From positions 62,001 to 126,000 of the forward strand of contig NZ_JAMWMR010000012.1 in assembly GCF_023887685.1 (NCBI RefSeq): DNA of 64,000 nt, read 5' to 3'. This stretch comes from Streptomyces macrolidinus (GTDB lineage: Bacteria; Actinomycetota; Actinomycetes; Streptomycetales; Streptomycetaceae). The translations under genes and the position numbers were made by a program. The notes under the pieces were generated by a model, which saw only the letters and a list, made by a program, of their open reading frames with translations, was not told the DNA's origin and did no database searches. Positions within the stretch are counted from its first letter, which is position 1; each line of letters starts with the position of its first letter. This document shows positions 35,344 through 43,616 of this stretch, in pieces.

Positions 35344-36764
35344 GCGTCGTCCTCCAGGAGGGTGACTTCGTCGGGCTGGAAGTAGAGGAAGCGGCCCTGC
35401 TCGCGGCGGATGTCGGCGCCCGGGTCGTCGTCCAGGGTCACCGCCAGATGCACCGTTCCGTCCACGTCGTGCAGCACGGCCTCGACCTTCGCGGTGCGCC
35501 CGCACAGGAAGAAGTCCTGGGCGTCGGTGTGCCGCAGGCCGGGGTCGAGCCGAACTCGGCTTCCGGCGGCGACGGTCCGGCCGTCCACGACGGCATGGTC
35601 GTGTGCCGGGTCGAAGCCCGCCTCGCTCGCCGGGTCCCACCAGGGGGTGTCCGTGGGCGGGAGTCCGTACTCGTCGGGCAGGGGCGCGTCGGGCGCGGGT
35701 CCGGTCACCTCGCGCAGGCCGCGCACCGCCCCGTGCAGGCGCTCCAGGACCTCCGGGGGCATCGACTCCGCGAGGTCGACGGCGGCGGCGGCCCGCTCGT
35801 CGGTGCCCCGTGCCTCCCGCTTCTCCTCGTCGGTGAGGGCGGCCGTGCGCAGCGCGAGGATCTCGTCGATCTCGGTGGCGTCGTACAGGGCGCCCGGGCT
35901 CTCGGGGGCGATGGCCGGATGGTCCTCCAGGATGATCGGCGAGGACAGCATCAGATCCGCCTGACCGACCGCACCGGCCAGTACGGGCCAGGTGTGCAGG
36001 TTGCGGCAGGCGGCGACGGCGGCCTTGGCCCACTCGGGGGGATCCGTCATCGACAGGAACGACCCGGTGCTCAGCCCCATCAGCAGATGGCTGGCCACGA
36101 GGGAGCGCGGGAGTGCCGCGTCCCGGCCCGCGGCCTCGTCCTGAGCGGGCGTCCAGGTGCTGGTGTTCTCGACCACGGCGCTCAGCCGTACGACCCGGTA
36201 GGGGCCGTCGAGTTCGCGGGCCGACAGCCGCAGCGCGCCGTCGAGTTGCTCGTAGCGGCGCAGCACTCGCCCGGCCAGGAAGCCGTTCTCGTCCCGTACG
36301 GGTTCGCTCTCCTCCCCGGCGGGGCGGGTGAAGGGGATCGTGACCCCGTCGCCGTCCAGGAGCGAGTCCATGGTCACGACGGCCTCGACGCGCTCCTCAC
36401 AGCCTTCGTCCCAGGGGACCAACACCCGGTCGGGCAACCGGAGTTCGGCGACGGTCTCGAACCCGCCGCCCGGCCGCACCTGTTGGACCGTCCTGCGGCG
36501 GGCGCGCAGGAAGCGCAGTTCGACCGCGAGGGTGGTGCCCGCGCGGGGCTCCAGCAGGCACTCGGTGTGCTGGAAGTCGTGTTCGTCGCGCTCGGCGCCC
36601 CAGGCGGGCGGTACGAGCACGCCGAACTGCCAGCGCAGCCGGTTCTTGGCGGACGAGGCCCGGTAGGGGTAGAGCACATAGCCCTCGAAGAGGACGGCGT
36701 CGGCCACCTGCCGCGCGTGGGCGAAGCGCGCCTCCGTCTCGGGGGCGAACGCGGTCACGCTCAC
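35340..36764 (-). CDS. Unrecognised 474-aa hydrogenase-cluster protein
   Basis: I do not recognise a domain. No signal peptide or transmembrane helix is visible. The N-terminal half (to about 230) looks beta-rich (FEGYVLYPYRASSAKNRLRWQFGVLVPP). The middle contains KAAVAACRNLHTWPVLAG and an acidic, helical region. The C-terminal ~90 residues (VDGRTVAAGSRVRLDPGLRHTDAQDFFLCGRTAKVEAVLHDVDG) form a small beta domain. Only a few cysteines, none clustered. Coupled by 4-nt overlaps at both ends (GTGA at its start, ATGA at its end), so it is made together with hydrogenase subunits. A role in assembly or electron-transfer complex formation is inference. Confidence 0.7.
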   Translation of the reverse strand: MSVTAFAPETEARFAHARQVADAVLFEGYVLYPYRASSAKNRLRWQFGVLVPPAWGAERDEHDFQHTECLLEPRAGTTLAVELRFLRARRRTVQQVRPGGGFETVAELRLPDRVLVPWDEGCEERVEAVVTMDSLLDGDGVTIPFTRPAGEESEPVRDENGFLAGRVLRRYEQLDGALRLSARELDGPYRVVRLSAVVENTSTWTPAQDEAAGRDAALPRSLVASHLLMGLSTGSFLSMTDPPEWAKAAVAACRNLHTWPVLAGAVGQADLMLSSPIILEDHPAIAPESPGALYDATEIDEILALRTAALTDEEKREARGTDERAAAAVDLAESMPPEVLERLHGAVRGLREVTGPAPDAPLPDEYGLPPTDTPWWDPASEAGFDPAHDHAVVDGRTVAAGSRVRLDPGLRHTDAQDFFLCGRTAKVEAVLHDVDGTVHLAVTLDDDPGADIRREQGRFLYFQPDEVTLLEDDA

Positions 36765-37441
36765 GGAGCGGTCCTTCCGGTGAGGGTGCGGCGAGGGCTC
36801 GGCGGGTCGGGAGGGTCCGCCTCGTCGAGCAGGGCCCGTACGGTCGCCTCCCAGGAGGGCAGCGCTCGCCGCGAGCGGAAGGCCAGCAGGGCGTCCATGG
36901 TGGCGCGGGGCAGCCGGATCCAGCCGCACCCGGGGAAGTGCTGCTCGATCATCTCCCGCCAGATCGCGACCGGCATCCCGAAGAGCGCCTCCCGGTCCCA
37001 GGGGACGGGTTCGACGCGGAAGCCGCCCGCTCCGGTGAACGCCGTACCGGAGAAGAGCATCCGCAGCGGGACCTCGCCGCCTTCGAGGGCGGCGAGGTAG
37101 CGGGAGGCGGCGATGTCCAGGTCGTAGGTGCAGGGCACCACGAGGTCGGTCTCGGTCCGGCCGGTGAACCCCTGAACCATGAGCGGGACTTGGGCGAACT
37201 CCAGCGGCTTCAGGGTGCTGCCCCAGCGGGAGCGGTCGCCGAACAGGTCCACGAGTCCGTCGCTCTCGGCCGTCTCGTAGCCGCGCCGGGCAGGCTCGAT
37301 ACGGATCTGGCAGCGCAGCGCGAGGGCGTGCACGGGGGTGTCGTCGTCGGGCGTGGTGATGCGCAGCCGGAACACGAGGGTGGGTCCGACGGCGTAGCGG
37401 TCGGCGCGAACGCCCGTGCAGGAGAAGGTCAGTTCCGTCAT
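36761..37441 (-). CDS. DUF6084-like hydrogenase-cluster protein
   Basis: 226 aa, probably the DUF6084 family found with group 1h hydrogenases. Mostly predicted beta structure at the N-terminus (MTELTFSCTGVRADRYAVGPTLVFRLRI), a central VVPCTYDLDIAASRYLAAL, and a Trp-containing C-terminal part (MIEQHFPGCGWIRLPRATMDALLAF). No transmembrane helix. Function unknown. Coupled at both ends by 4-nt overlaps. Confidence 0.72.
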   Translation of the reverse strand: MTELTFSCTGVRADRYAVGPTLVFRLRITTPDDDTPVHALALRCQIRIEPARRGYETAESDGLVDLFGDRSRWGSTLKPLEFAQVPLMVQGFTGRTETDLVVPCTYDLDIAASRYLAALEGGEVPLRMLFSGTAFTGAGGFRVEPVPWDREALFGMPVAIWREMIEQHFPGCGWIRLPRATMDALLAFRSRRALPSWEATVRALLDEADPPDPPSPRRTLTGRTAP

Positions 37442-38088
37442 GACCTGTCCTCCTCGCCCACGGGTCTGGCGCGCTCCTCGACCTGGGCGAAGAACGCGTC
37501 CAGGGCGGCGCGGGCCTCCGCGCCACCGTCGAAGCCCTGCCACAACAGGCGCATACGGCCGACGAGTTCGTAGCAGATGTCGATCGGCACGAGGTGGCAG
37601 GTGACGCGCCCGGCGGGGTCGCGGTGCAACAGCAGGGCCTCCACGTCGGGTTCGAGGAGGCCGACGAGGCGGCTGTCGCCGAGGACCGTGCTCCAGGCCT
37701 CCGGTTCGAGTTCGCTCTCGGTGGCTCCGGCGGGGCTCGGGTAGAGGGCCACCAGCCGGTCGAGCGCGGGGTTGCGGAAGAAGAAGACGACGCCGACCGG
37801 GATCTGCAGCGCTTCCCAGGCCCGGTCGTCGAGGTGGTGGCCGGGGTCGGTGAGGTAGCGGTCCGGCACGGCGCGGAAGCGGCCGTCCGTGGCGCCCGGC
37901 CGGTCCATCAGCAGGAAGCAGGGCGGACAGGCGCAGACGAGGCGGCGCTGGTCGGTGTCCACGAGATGCCGGTGCCGCGCCTCGTCCACCACCGCCGCGC
38001 ACAGCCCGCAGCGTTCGGGCTGGGGTGGGCGTTCGGCCAGGAACCTGCGCAGCCCGGCGGCGGGCGACGGTGCGGCAGGGGCGCTCAT
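37438..38088 (-). CDS. DUF5947-like cysteine-motif protein of hydrogenase cluster
   Basis: 216 aa. A candidate metal or zinc-ribbon site near the N-terminus: Cys27-x2-Cys30 (CGLC) and Cys52, Cys54, Cys57 (CACPPC). The rest (IPVGVVFFFRNPALDRLVALYPSP) matches the DUF5947 family that accompanies actinobacterial hydrogenases. Possibly an assembly factor or a rubredoxin-like electron carrier partner; unproven. Overlaps both neighbours by 4 nt. Confidence 0.75.
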   Translation of the reverse strand: MSAPAAPSPAAGLRRFLAERPPQPERCGLCAAVVDEARHRHLVDTDQRRLVCACPPCFLLMDRPGATDGRFRAVPDRYLTDPGHHLDDRAWEALQIPVGVVFFFRNPALDRLVALYPSPAGATESELEPEAWSTVLGDSRLVGLLEPDVEALLLHRDPAGRVTCHLVPIDICYELVGRMRLLWQGFDGGAEARAALDAFFAQVEERARPVGEEDRS

Positions 38089-38621
38089 GGCGTCCTCGTC
38101 GGCGCCGCGCGGGTGCCGATCTGGAGCAGGACGGGTTCGCGCTCCCCGGCTTCCACCTCGACCACCGTGACCTCGGGCGCGAAGCAGGCCAGGGCCTCCT
38201 CCGCCGCCTGCCGGACCGCTGCCTCGCCGCCGCAGCCGCAGCCCGCGCCCCGGGCCGTCCGCAGGCGCAGGGTCCCGGTCGTCTCGTCGAAGTCCACGAC
38301 CTCGAGGTCGTGGCCGCGGACGGTGGCGAGCGCGCGGGCGACACGGGTCTCGCGGTCCTCGGGGTGGAGGTCGTGCAGGACGAGCAGGCTCGCCACGAGG
38401 TCGTCGCCGAGCAGGCCGGTCACGGGGGCGTCCTGCGGCAGCAGGTCGAGGATCCGGGCGAGGCCCGCGCCGTAGAACTCCATGAGGGCCCGTACCAGGT
38501 CCTCGGCCGCCGCGGTGACGGCCGGGTCGCCGCTGGCGGCCAGTCGGTCGAGCACCTCCTCGACGCGCCGACCGGTCCGCACCGCGTCCACCGGACTCCT
38601 CCCGGAACTCGCCGCGCTCAT
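38085..38621 (-). CDS. NifU-like protein of hydrogenase cluster
   Basis: 178 aa. The C-terminal half resembles the NifU C-terminal Fe-S scaffold domain (about 95-170, TLRLRTARGAGCGCGGEAAVRQAAEEAL), with cysteines at 128 and 130. This is CxC, not the usual CxxC. The N-terminal half (about 20-90) is helical and of unknown function. May supply Fe-S clusters to the small subunit, or be a dedicated electron or cluster carrier. ATGA overlap with the large-subunit gene. Confidence 0.78.
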   Translation of the reverse strand: MSAASSGRSPVDAVRTGRRVEEVLDRLAASGDPAVTAAAEDLVRALMEFYGAGLARILDLLPQDAPVTGLLGDDLVASLLVLHDLHPEDRETRVARALATVRGHDLEVVDFDETTGTLRLRTARGAGCGCGGEAAVRQAAEEALACFAPEVTVVEVEAGEREPVLLQIGTRAAPTRTP

Positions 38622-40402
38622 CCGGCCAGTCCGCTCAGGCCGGTGGGGACGTGCATCGTCTGTACGGTCCTGCCGCCGCCGACGTACATGTGGACACCGC
38701 AGGGCAGACAGGGGTCGAAGCTGCGGACGGTGCGCATGATGTCGATGCCCTTGAAGTTCTCCGGGGAGTTCTCCTCGAAGATCGGCGTGTTCTGGACGGC
38801 GTCCTCGTACGGGCCGGGGGTGCCGAAGCTGTCCCTGGCGCTGGCGTTCCACGGGGTCGGCGGGTACGGGTGGTAGTTGGCGATCTTCCCGTCGCGGATC
38901 ACCATGTGGTGCGAGAGGACACCGCGTACCGCCTCGGTGAATCCGACGCCGATGCTCTCGTCGGGGACCTCGAACTTCTCCCAGGTCCGGGTGCGTCCGG
39001 ACCGTACCTCGTGCAGTCCCTGCTCCGCGAAGTACAGGGCGAGGGCGGCGGTGTAGGCCTGGAAGTAGGTGCGGGCGCGGTTGCGTTCCAGCGCGTTGCT
39101 CCAGCGCGGGATCTTCCACTCGAAGGTGGTCTCCGGCTTCGACATCGTGCGGGGCAGGTTGATGACCACGCTGTGGCCGGTGGACTTCACATAGCCGGTG
39201 TCGACAAGACCGGCCAGCGCGGTGCTCCACAGCCGGGCGAGGGGGCCGCCGCCGGTGTCCAGGGCGAGATGGTCCTTGCCGTCGAACCAGCGCGGCGACA
39301 TCACCCAACTGTACTTGTCGTCGAAGTTCCGCTTCTGCGGTGCCGGGATGGTGTGCTGGTTCCAGGGGTGGCGCGGGTCGACCCGGTTGCCGAGCGGGTC
39401 ATGGGTGACGAACTGCTCCTTGCCCTGCCAGTCCTGGTAGTACGAACTGCCCAGCAGGATACGGATACCGAGGTTGATCTCGGTGAGATCGGTGGTGATG
39501 AGTTCGCCGTCCACGACGATGCCGGGGGTGACGTACATCTTCCGTCCCCAGTCGGTCATGTTGGCGTAGGTGAAGTCGCAGTGCTCCGGGTCGTTGAGCG
39601 CTCCCCAGCAGCCGAGCAGCACCCGGCGCCGGCCGACCTCCTCGTATCCCGGCAGCGCCTCGTAGAAGAAGTCGAACAGGTCGTCGTGCAGGGGGACCAC
39701 GCGCTTCATGAACTCCACGTACCGCATCAGTCGGCTGAGGTAGTCCGTGAACAACTGGACGGAGGCGACGGTGCCGACACCGCCCGCGTAGAGCGTGGAG
39801 GGGTGCACATGACGGCCCTCCATGAGGCAGAACATCTCCCGGGTGTAGCGGCTCACCTGCAACGCCTCGCGGTAGAACTCGCCTTCGAGGGGGTTCAGGG
39901 AGCGCATGATGTCGGCGATGGTGCGGTAGCCGTGCTCAGCGGCGTGCGGGGCCTCGGTGCGTTCGGCCAGTTCGAGGACGCCGGGGTTGGTCTCCTTGAC
40001 CATCTTCTCGCAGTAGTCGACCCCGACCAGGTTCTCCTGGAAGATGTTGTGGTCGAACATGTACTCCGCGGCCTCGCCGAGGTTGATGATCCACTCACCC
40101 AGGTGCGGGGGCTTCACCCCGTAGGCCATGTTCTGCGCGTACACCGAGCACGTGGCGTGGTTGTCACCGCAGATACCGCAGATACGGCTGGTGATGAAGT
40201 GGGCGTCGCGGGGGTCCTTGCCGCGCATGAACACGCTGTAGCCGCGGAAGACGGACGAAGTGCTGTAGCACTCCGCGACCCGCTTCTGCTTGAAGTCGAT
40301 CTTCGTGTGGATGCCGAGGCTGCCCACGATCCGGGTGATCGGGTCCCAGGACATCTCCATCAGACCGCTGCCGTCGCGGGCTGCCTTCGTCGTGGCTGTC
40401 AT
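38618..40402 (-). CDS. hhyL: [NiFe]-hydrogenase large subunit, group 1h type
   Basis: 594 aa. Holds the NiFe(CN)2CO site. L1 motif RICGICGDNH supplies Cys75 and Cys78; the C-terminal motif DPCLPCGVH supplies Cys565 and Cys568, with His571 as expected cleavage site. After it remains a 23-residue tail for the maturation protease. PITRIVGSLGI near residue 21 and the short L2 spacing are typical of actinobacterial high-affinity enzymes. No export signal. ATG at 40402, 69 nt after the small-subunit stop. Oxidises H2 at low concentration and passes electrons via the small subunit to the respiratory chain. Confidence 0.95.
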   Translation of the reverse strand: MTATTKAARDGSGLMEMSWDPITRIVGSLGIHTKIDFKQKRVAECYSTSSVFRGYSVFMRGKDPRDAHFITSRICGICGDNHATCSVYAQNMAYGVKPPHLGEWIINLGEAAEYMFDHNIFQENLVGVDYCEKMVKETNPGVLELAERTEAPHAAEHGYRTIADIMRSLNPLEGEFYREALQVSRYTREMFCLMEGRHVHPSTLYAGGVGTVASVQLFTDYLSRLMRYVEFMKRVVPLHDDLFDFFYEALPGYEEVGRRRVLLGCWGALNDPEHCDFTYANMTDWGRKMYVTPGIVVDGELITTDLTEINLGIRILLGSSYYQDWQGKEQFVTHDPLGNRVDPRHPWNQHTIPAPQKRNFDDKYSWVMSPRWFDGKDHLALDTGGGPLARLWSTALAGLVDTGYVKSTGHSVVINLPRTMSKPETTFEWKIPRWSNALERNRARTYFQAYTAALALYFAEQGLHEVRSGRTRTWEKFEVPDESIGVGFTEAVRGVLSHHMVIRDGKIANYHPYPPTPWNASARDSFGTPGPYEDAVQNTPIFEENSPENFKGIDIMRTVRSFDPCLPCGVHMYVGGGRTVQTMHVPTGLSGLAG

Positions 40403-40471
40403 CGTGTCTCTCGTGCCCTTCTGCGCGCGGGATGTCCGGGAGGGTGGGGACGGGTCGGGGGTGCGGCGGCG

Positions 40472-41560
40472 TCACCAAGGGCGCCGGTAGCCGGTGGTGA
40501 GCTTGCGCCCGGTGTGGCGCCACTTGGGCTCCTTGTCCACCGTGTCGAGCGTGATGGCCCGCAGCTTGCGGATGAGCACGCCGTAGGCGCCGCTCGCGTT
40601 CGTGGACAGCGTGGCGCCCGGCGGCTGGTCCATGAAGGGCATGAACTTGTCCGGGAAGCCGGGCATGGTGCACGCGATGCAGATGCCCCCGACGTTCGGG
40701 CAGCCGCCGATGCCGTTCATCCAACCCCGTTTGGGCACATTGCACTTGACGACCGGGCCCCAGCAGCCGATCCGGACCAGACAGGTGGGGTCGTCGTACC
40801 GCTCGGCGAACACGCCCTGCTCGTAGTGGCCCGCGCGGTCGCAGCCCTCGTGCACCGTGGCCCCGAACAGCCAGGTCGGGCGCAGCTTGTCGTCCAGCGG
40901 GATCATCGGGGCGGAACCGGCTACCTGGTAGAGGAGATAGGTGAGCGTCTCGGCGAAGTTGTCGGGCTGGATCGGGCAGCCCGGGACGCAGACGATGGGG
41001 ATGCCCGCCTTCGACCGCCAGTCCCAGCCGAGGTAGTCGGGCACGCCCATCGCGCCGGTCGGGTTGCCCGCCATGGCGTGGATACCGCCGTACGTGGCGC
41101 AGGTACCGGCGCAGACGACCGCCACCGCCTTGTCCGCGAGCCGGTCGATCCACTCGCTGGTCGTGATCGGCTGCCCCGTCTCGGGGTTGTCCCCGAACCC
41201 GCACCAGTAGCCCTCGCGCTTGATCTGCTCGTTGGGTACGGACCCCTCGATGACCAGCACGAACGGGTCGATCTCGCCGCGCTCCCCCTTGAAGAACCAC
41301 TCGATGAACGTGTCCGCGCCCTGGACCGGGCCGCATTCGAAGTCGATCAGGGGCCAGTGGACGGCGACCTTCGGCAGCCCCGGCAGCACGCCGAGCGCGA
41401 TCTGTTCGATGCTCGGCTGCATCGCGGCGGTCAGCGCCACCGAGTCGCCGTCGCAGCTCAACCCGGCGTTGATCCAGAGGATATGGATCGTGGGCGTCTC
41501 GTCGCCGCTCTGGCCGTGGGCGCCCTTCGCCTTGGCCGCTTGCGGGGTGGCCGCTGTCAT
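40472..41560 (-). CDS. hhyS: [NiFe]-hydrogenase small subunit, group 1h type
   Basis: 362 aa electron-transfer subunit with three Fe-S clusters. The first proximal-cluster motif is Cys36-Asp-Gly-Asp39 (LSCDGDSV) instead of CxxC, matching the 3Cys/1Asp proximal cluster described for actinobacterial-type hydrogenases. Further ligands are in AGTCATYGG, VPGCPIQPDN, GCWGPVVKC and IGGCPNVGGICIACTMPGF. There is no Tat motif or C-terminal membrane anchor, so it is cytoplasmic or peripheral. ATG at 41560 with GAGGAGG upstream. A 19-bp tandem array lies about 50 bp upstream. Confidence 0.95.
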   Translation of the reverse strand: MTAATPQAAKAKGAHGQSGDETPTIHILWINAGLSCDGDSVALTAAMQPSIEQIALGVLPGLPKVAVHWPLIDFECGPVQGADTFIEWFFKGERGEIDPFVLVIEGSVPNEQIKREGYWCGFGDNPETGQPITTSEWIDRLADKAVAVVCAGTCATYGGIHAMAGNPTGAMGVPDYLGWDWRSKAGIPIVCVPGCPIQPDNFAETLTYLLYQVAGSAPMIPLDDKLRPTWLFGATVHEGCDRAGHYEQGVFAERYDDPTCLVRIGCWGPVVKCNVPKRGWMNGIGGCPNVGGICIACTMPGFPDKFMPFMDQPPGATLSTNASGAYGVLIRKLRAITLDTVDKEPKWRHTGRKLTTGYRRPW

Positions 41561-41608
41561 GGGACCGCCTCCTCGGGGAGGTAAGGGATGTGAACGGCAA
41601 TTCGACTG

Positions 41609-41684
41609 TCTGTCTTCTTGCTGCTTGCCTGTCTTCTTGCTGCTTGTCCGCCTTCTTGCCGCTTGTCTGTCTTCTTGCTATCAG
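41609..41684. repeat. Four tandem 19-bp repeats upstream of hydrogenase small subunit
   Basis: Consensus TCTGTCTTCTTGCTGCTTG. Copies at 41609-41627, 41628-41646, 41647-41665 and 41666-41684; copies 1 and 2 differ at one base, copy 3 at several, copy 4 only in its last bases. The array spans from the hypX stop codon to about 48 nt before the hydrogenase start, so it fills the position of a promoter or untranslated leader. On the transcribed strand it is A/G-rich, in sharp contrast to its surroundings. Confidence 0.9.
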
Positions 41685-43444
41685 TCATCCGGCCGCGACG
41701 AGATGCCATCGCGGTCCGTTCCAGTGACGCGGAGCGCGGCGGGGTGCGGCTCCGCCGCCGTGCGCGCGGGCGGGGCGAGGACGAGATGCGCGGGCGTACG
41801 GGCGGGCTTCTCCTTGCGGACGAAGGCGCGGCGCAGTGCGTGGTACGGGGCCTCGGGGTCGAAGAAGGTCCGGTGCATCCTGGCCAGCTCCCGCTCCCGG
41901 AAGGCGGCCAGGGGCTCCCGGCTCTCCTGGAGTTCGAGCTGCTCCTTCTTCACGGCGATCCGTGACCGGGTGCCCGGCAGCGTTGCCGACCGGGCCGCCA
42001 GACGGCCGGTCTCGGCGGCGAAGTCGCGCGGCTCGCAGGCGATCACGCGGTCGACCAGCCCGATGCGGTGGGCGCTGACAGCGCTCAGCGGCAGGGCCTC
42101 GCTCAGCAGGCGCCCCGCCGTCGCGGCGCCGACCCGGCGCGGCAGGGTGTACGTCCAGTACTCCGAGCCGTACAGGCCCATCAGCCGGTAGTGCGGGTTC
42201 AGTACGCAGCCGGTGCGGCACCAGACCTCGTCGGCGGCCAGGGCCAGCATCACGCCGCCTGCCGCGGCGTTGCCCGCCAGTGCCGCGATCACGAGCCGGT
42301 CGGTGGTTCTCAGAACCGCTTCGACGAGGTCGTCGAGGGCGTTGATGTTCGTCCAGGACTCGGCGGCGGGGTCCTCGGCGGCCTCGATGACGTTGAGGTG
42401 GATGCCATTGGAGAAGAAGTCCCGCCCGCCGCCCAGGACCAGCGTCGAGGTGGGGCGCGCGCATGCCTCCCGGTAGGCGTCCAGCAGGCGTCGGCACTGC
42501 GCGGTGCTCATCGCGCCGCCGGGGAAGGAGAACGACAGGAAGCCGACGCTCCCCTCTTCCCGGTACCGGATGTCCGTCCAGGTGGGCCATGCCGCTTCCA
42601 GGGGCGCGGGCAGTTCCGGCAGCGGGGGCAACCGGTCGCCGAGCGCCGACACCGCGGGGAGCTTGACCTCGGGCGGCTGCCCGGGGGTGCGTCGGCGTCT
42701 GAGTTCGGGGATCCAGACCGCGCCGTCGCGCGTGGCCCGGCAGATCGCCCCGGCCCGGGTGGCGAGCAGTTGTCCCGGGGTGCCGCGCAGGCCGTCCTCG
42801 GGGTGGCCGCCGTGCAGGTACCACTCGGCGCCGCACAGCATGTCCAGGACACCGGGCCGGGAGTCCGCCGCGCGCAGCTTGCGGACGACGGTCTGGGTGG
42901 AGTCGGCGTCCCAGTCGATCCGCCGGACCCGCTGGTCGAGGTAGGGGCGGGTACGGGCGGTGGTCTGCGGCAGCGGGGTGTGGCTCCGGGAGGCGAAGCG
43001 CTCCACGGCCAGCAGGACGGCCGCGAGCGCCGCGTCGGCGATCTCGTTTCGGTACAGGTCGCTCTTGGCGACCGGCGGCACCACGCAGGCGACGGACGCC
43101 CACACCGCCCCGGCGTCCATCTCCTCCTCGGCCTGAAGGACCGTCACCCCCCATTGCTCCACCCCCTCCTGGACCGCCCAGTCCAGCGAGGACGGCCCGC
43201 GGTCCCCGACGGGGCCGGGGTGGACGACGAAGCACGGGTACGCGGACCACACCTCGCGGGGGATCGCCGTCGTCAGCATCGGCGCGAGGAGGAGGTCCGG
43301 GGCGTGCCGCCGTACGGTCTCGAGCCACGAGCCCTCCGGGAGGGGCACCAGTTCCACCGCCACGGTGTGGCCCCGGTCGCGCAGTTCGGCATGGACGCGC
43401 TGGGTGAGGCTGTTGAACGCGCTGGCCACGAGCAGGATGTGCAC
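41681..43444 (-). CDS. hypX: HypX-like maturation protein (formyltransferase plus crotonase fusion)
   Basis: 587 aa. The N-terminal domain (1-270) resembles formyl-THF-dependent transferases (CFVVHPGPVGDRGPSSLDWA). The C-terminal domain (about 290-540) is an enoyl-CoA hydratase-like fold (LALAADEVWCRTGCVLNPHYRLMGLYGS). HypX makes the CO ligand of the NiFe site from formyl-tetrahydrofolate under air. GTG start at 43444 with GGGAG six bases upstream. First gene of the hydrogenase locus; a partial Dos-type box lies about 145 bp upstream. Confidence 0.88.
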   Translation of the reverse strand: MHILLVASAFNSLTQRVHAELRDRGHTVAVELVPLPEGSWLETVRRHAPDLLLAPMLTTAIPREVWSAYPCFVVHPGPVGDRGPSSLDWAVQEGVEQWGVTVLQAEEEMDAGAVWASVACVVPPVAKSDLYRNEIADAALAAVLLAVERFASRSHTPLPQTTARTRPYLDQRVRRIDWDADSTQTVVRKLRAADSRPGVLDMLCGAEWYLHGGHPEDGLRGTPGQLLATRAGAICRATRDGAVWIPELRRRRTPGQPPEVKLPAVSALGDRLPPLPELPAPLEAAWPTWTDIRYREEGSVGFLSFSFPGGAMSTAQCRRLLDAYREACARPTSTLVLGGGRDFFSNGIHLNVIEAAEDPAAESWTNINALDDLVEAVLRTTDRLVIAALAGNAAAGGVMLALAADEVWCRTGCVLNPHYRLMGLYGSEYWTYTLPRRVGAATAGRLLSEALPLSAVSAHRIGLVDRVIACEPRDFAAETGRLAARSATLPGTRSRIAVKKEQLELQESREPLAAFRERELARMHRTFFDPEAPYHALRRAFVRKEKPARTPAHLVLAPPARTAAEPHPAALRVTGTDRDGISSRPDD

Positions 43445-43587
43445 GAAGGGCTCCCGGCGGATTCCCGGCGGACGACGAGGTGGACGGCGATCGGGCAGAG
43501 GTGCCCGGCCGCTTGCGATCGTCGGCCAGGCCCGGTCCCCGCCCTCGTAGACAGGCGGCGGGGTCACCCGAATTGCGGGGCACCGGG

Positions 43588-43601
43588 CGGCCACTCGGCC
43601 C
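43588..43601. promoter_or_regulatory. Partial Dos-type palindrome upstream of hypX
   Basis: CGGCCACTCGGCCC matches 10 of the 12 defined positions of GGGCCGNNCGGCCC. It sits in the 172-nt gap in front of hypX, the first gene of the hydrogenase locus, which would place H2 oxidation in the same regulon. Confidence 0.4.
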
Positions 43602-43616
43602 GATCGCGAACAGCCC

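Noticed and set aside
40472..41560. Tat-exported periplasmic hydrogenase
   Set aside because: The small subunit lacks an RRxFxK motif and hydrophobic signal, and there is no C-terminal anchor or cytochrome b gene in the locus.
38651..41584. 977-codon plus-strand open frame over the hydrogenase subunits
   Set aside because: Antisense to both hydrogenase subunits, whose Fe-S and NiFe motifs are intact.
41609..41684. CRISPR-like array
   Set aside because: Repeats are 19 bp and directly abutting, with no unique spacers and no cas genes. Tandem repeat, not CRISPR. The same applies to the other arrays.
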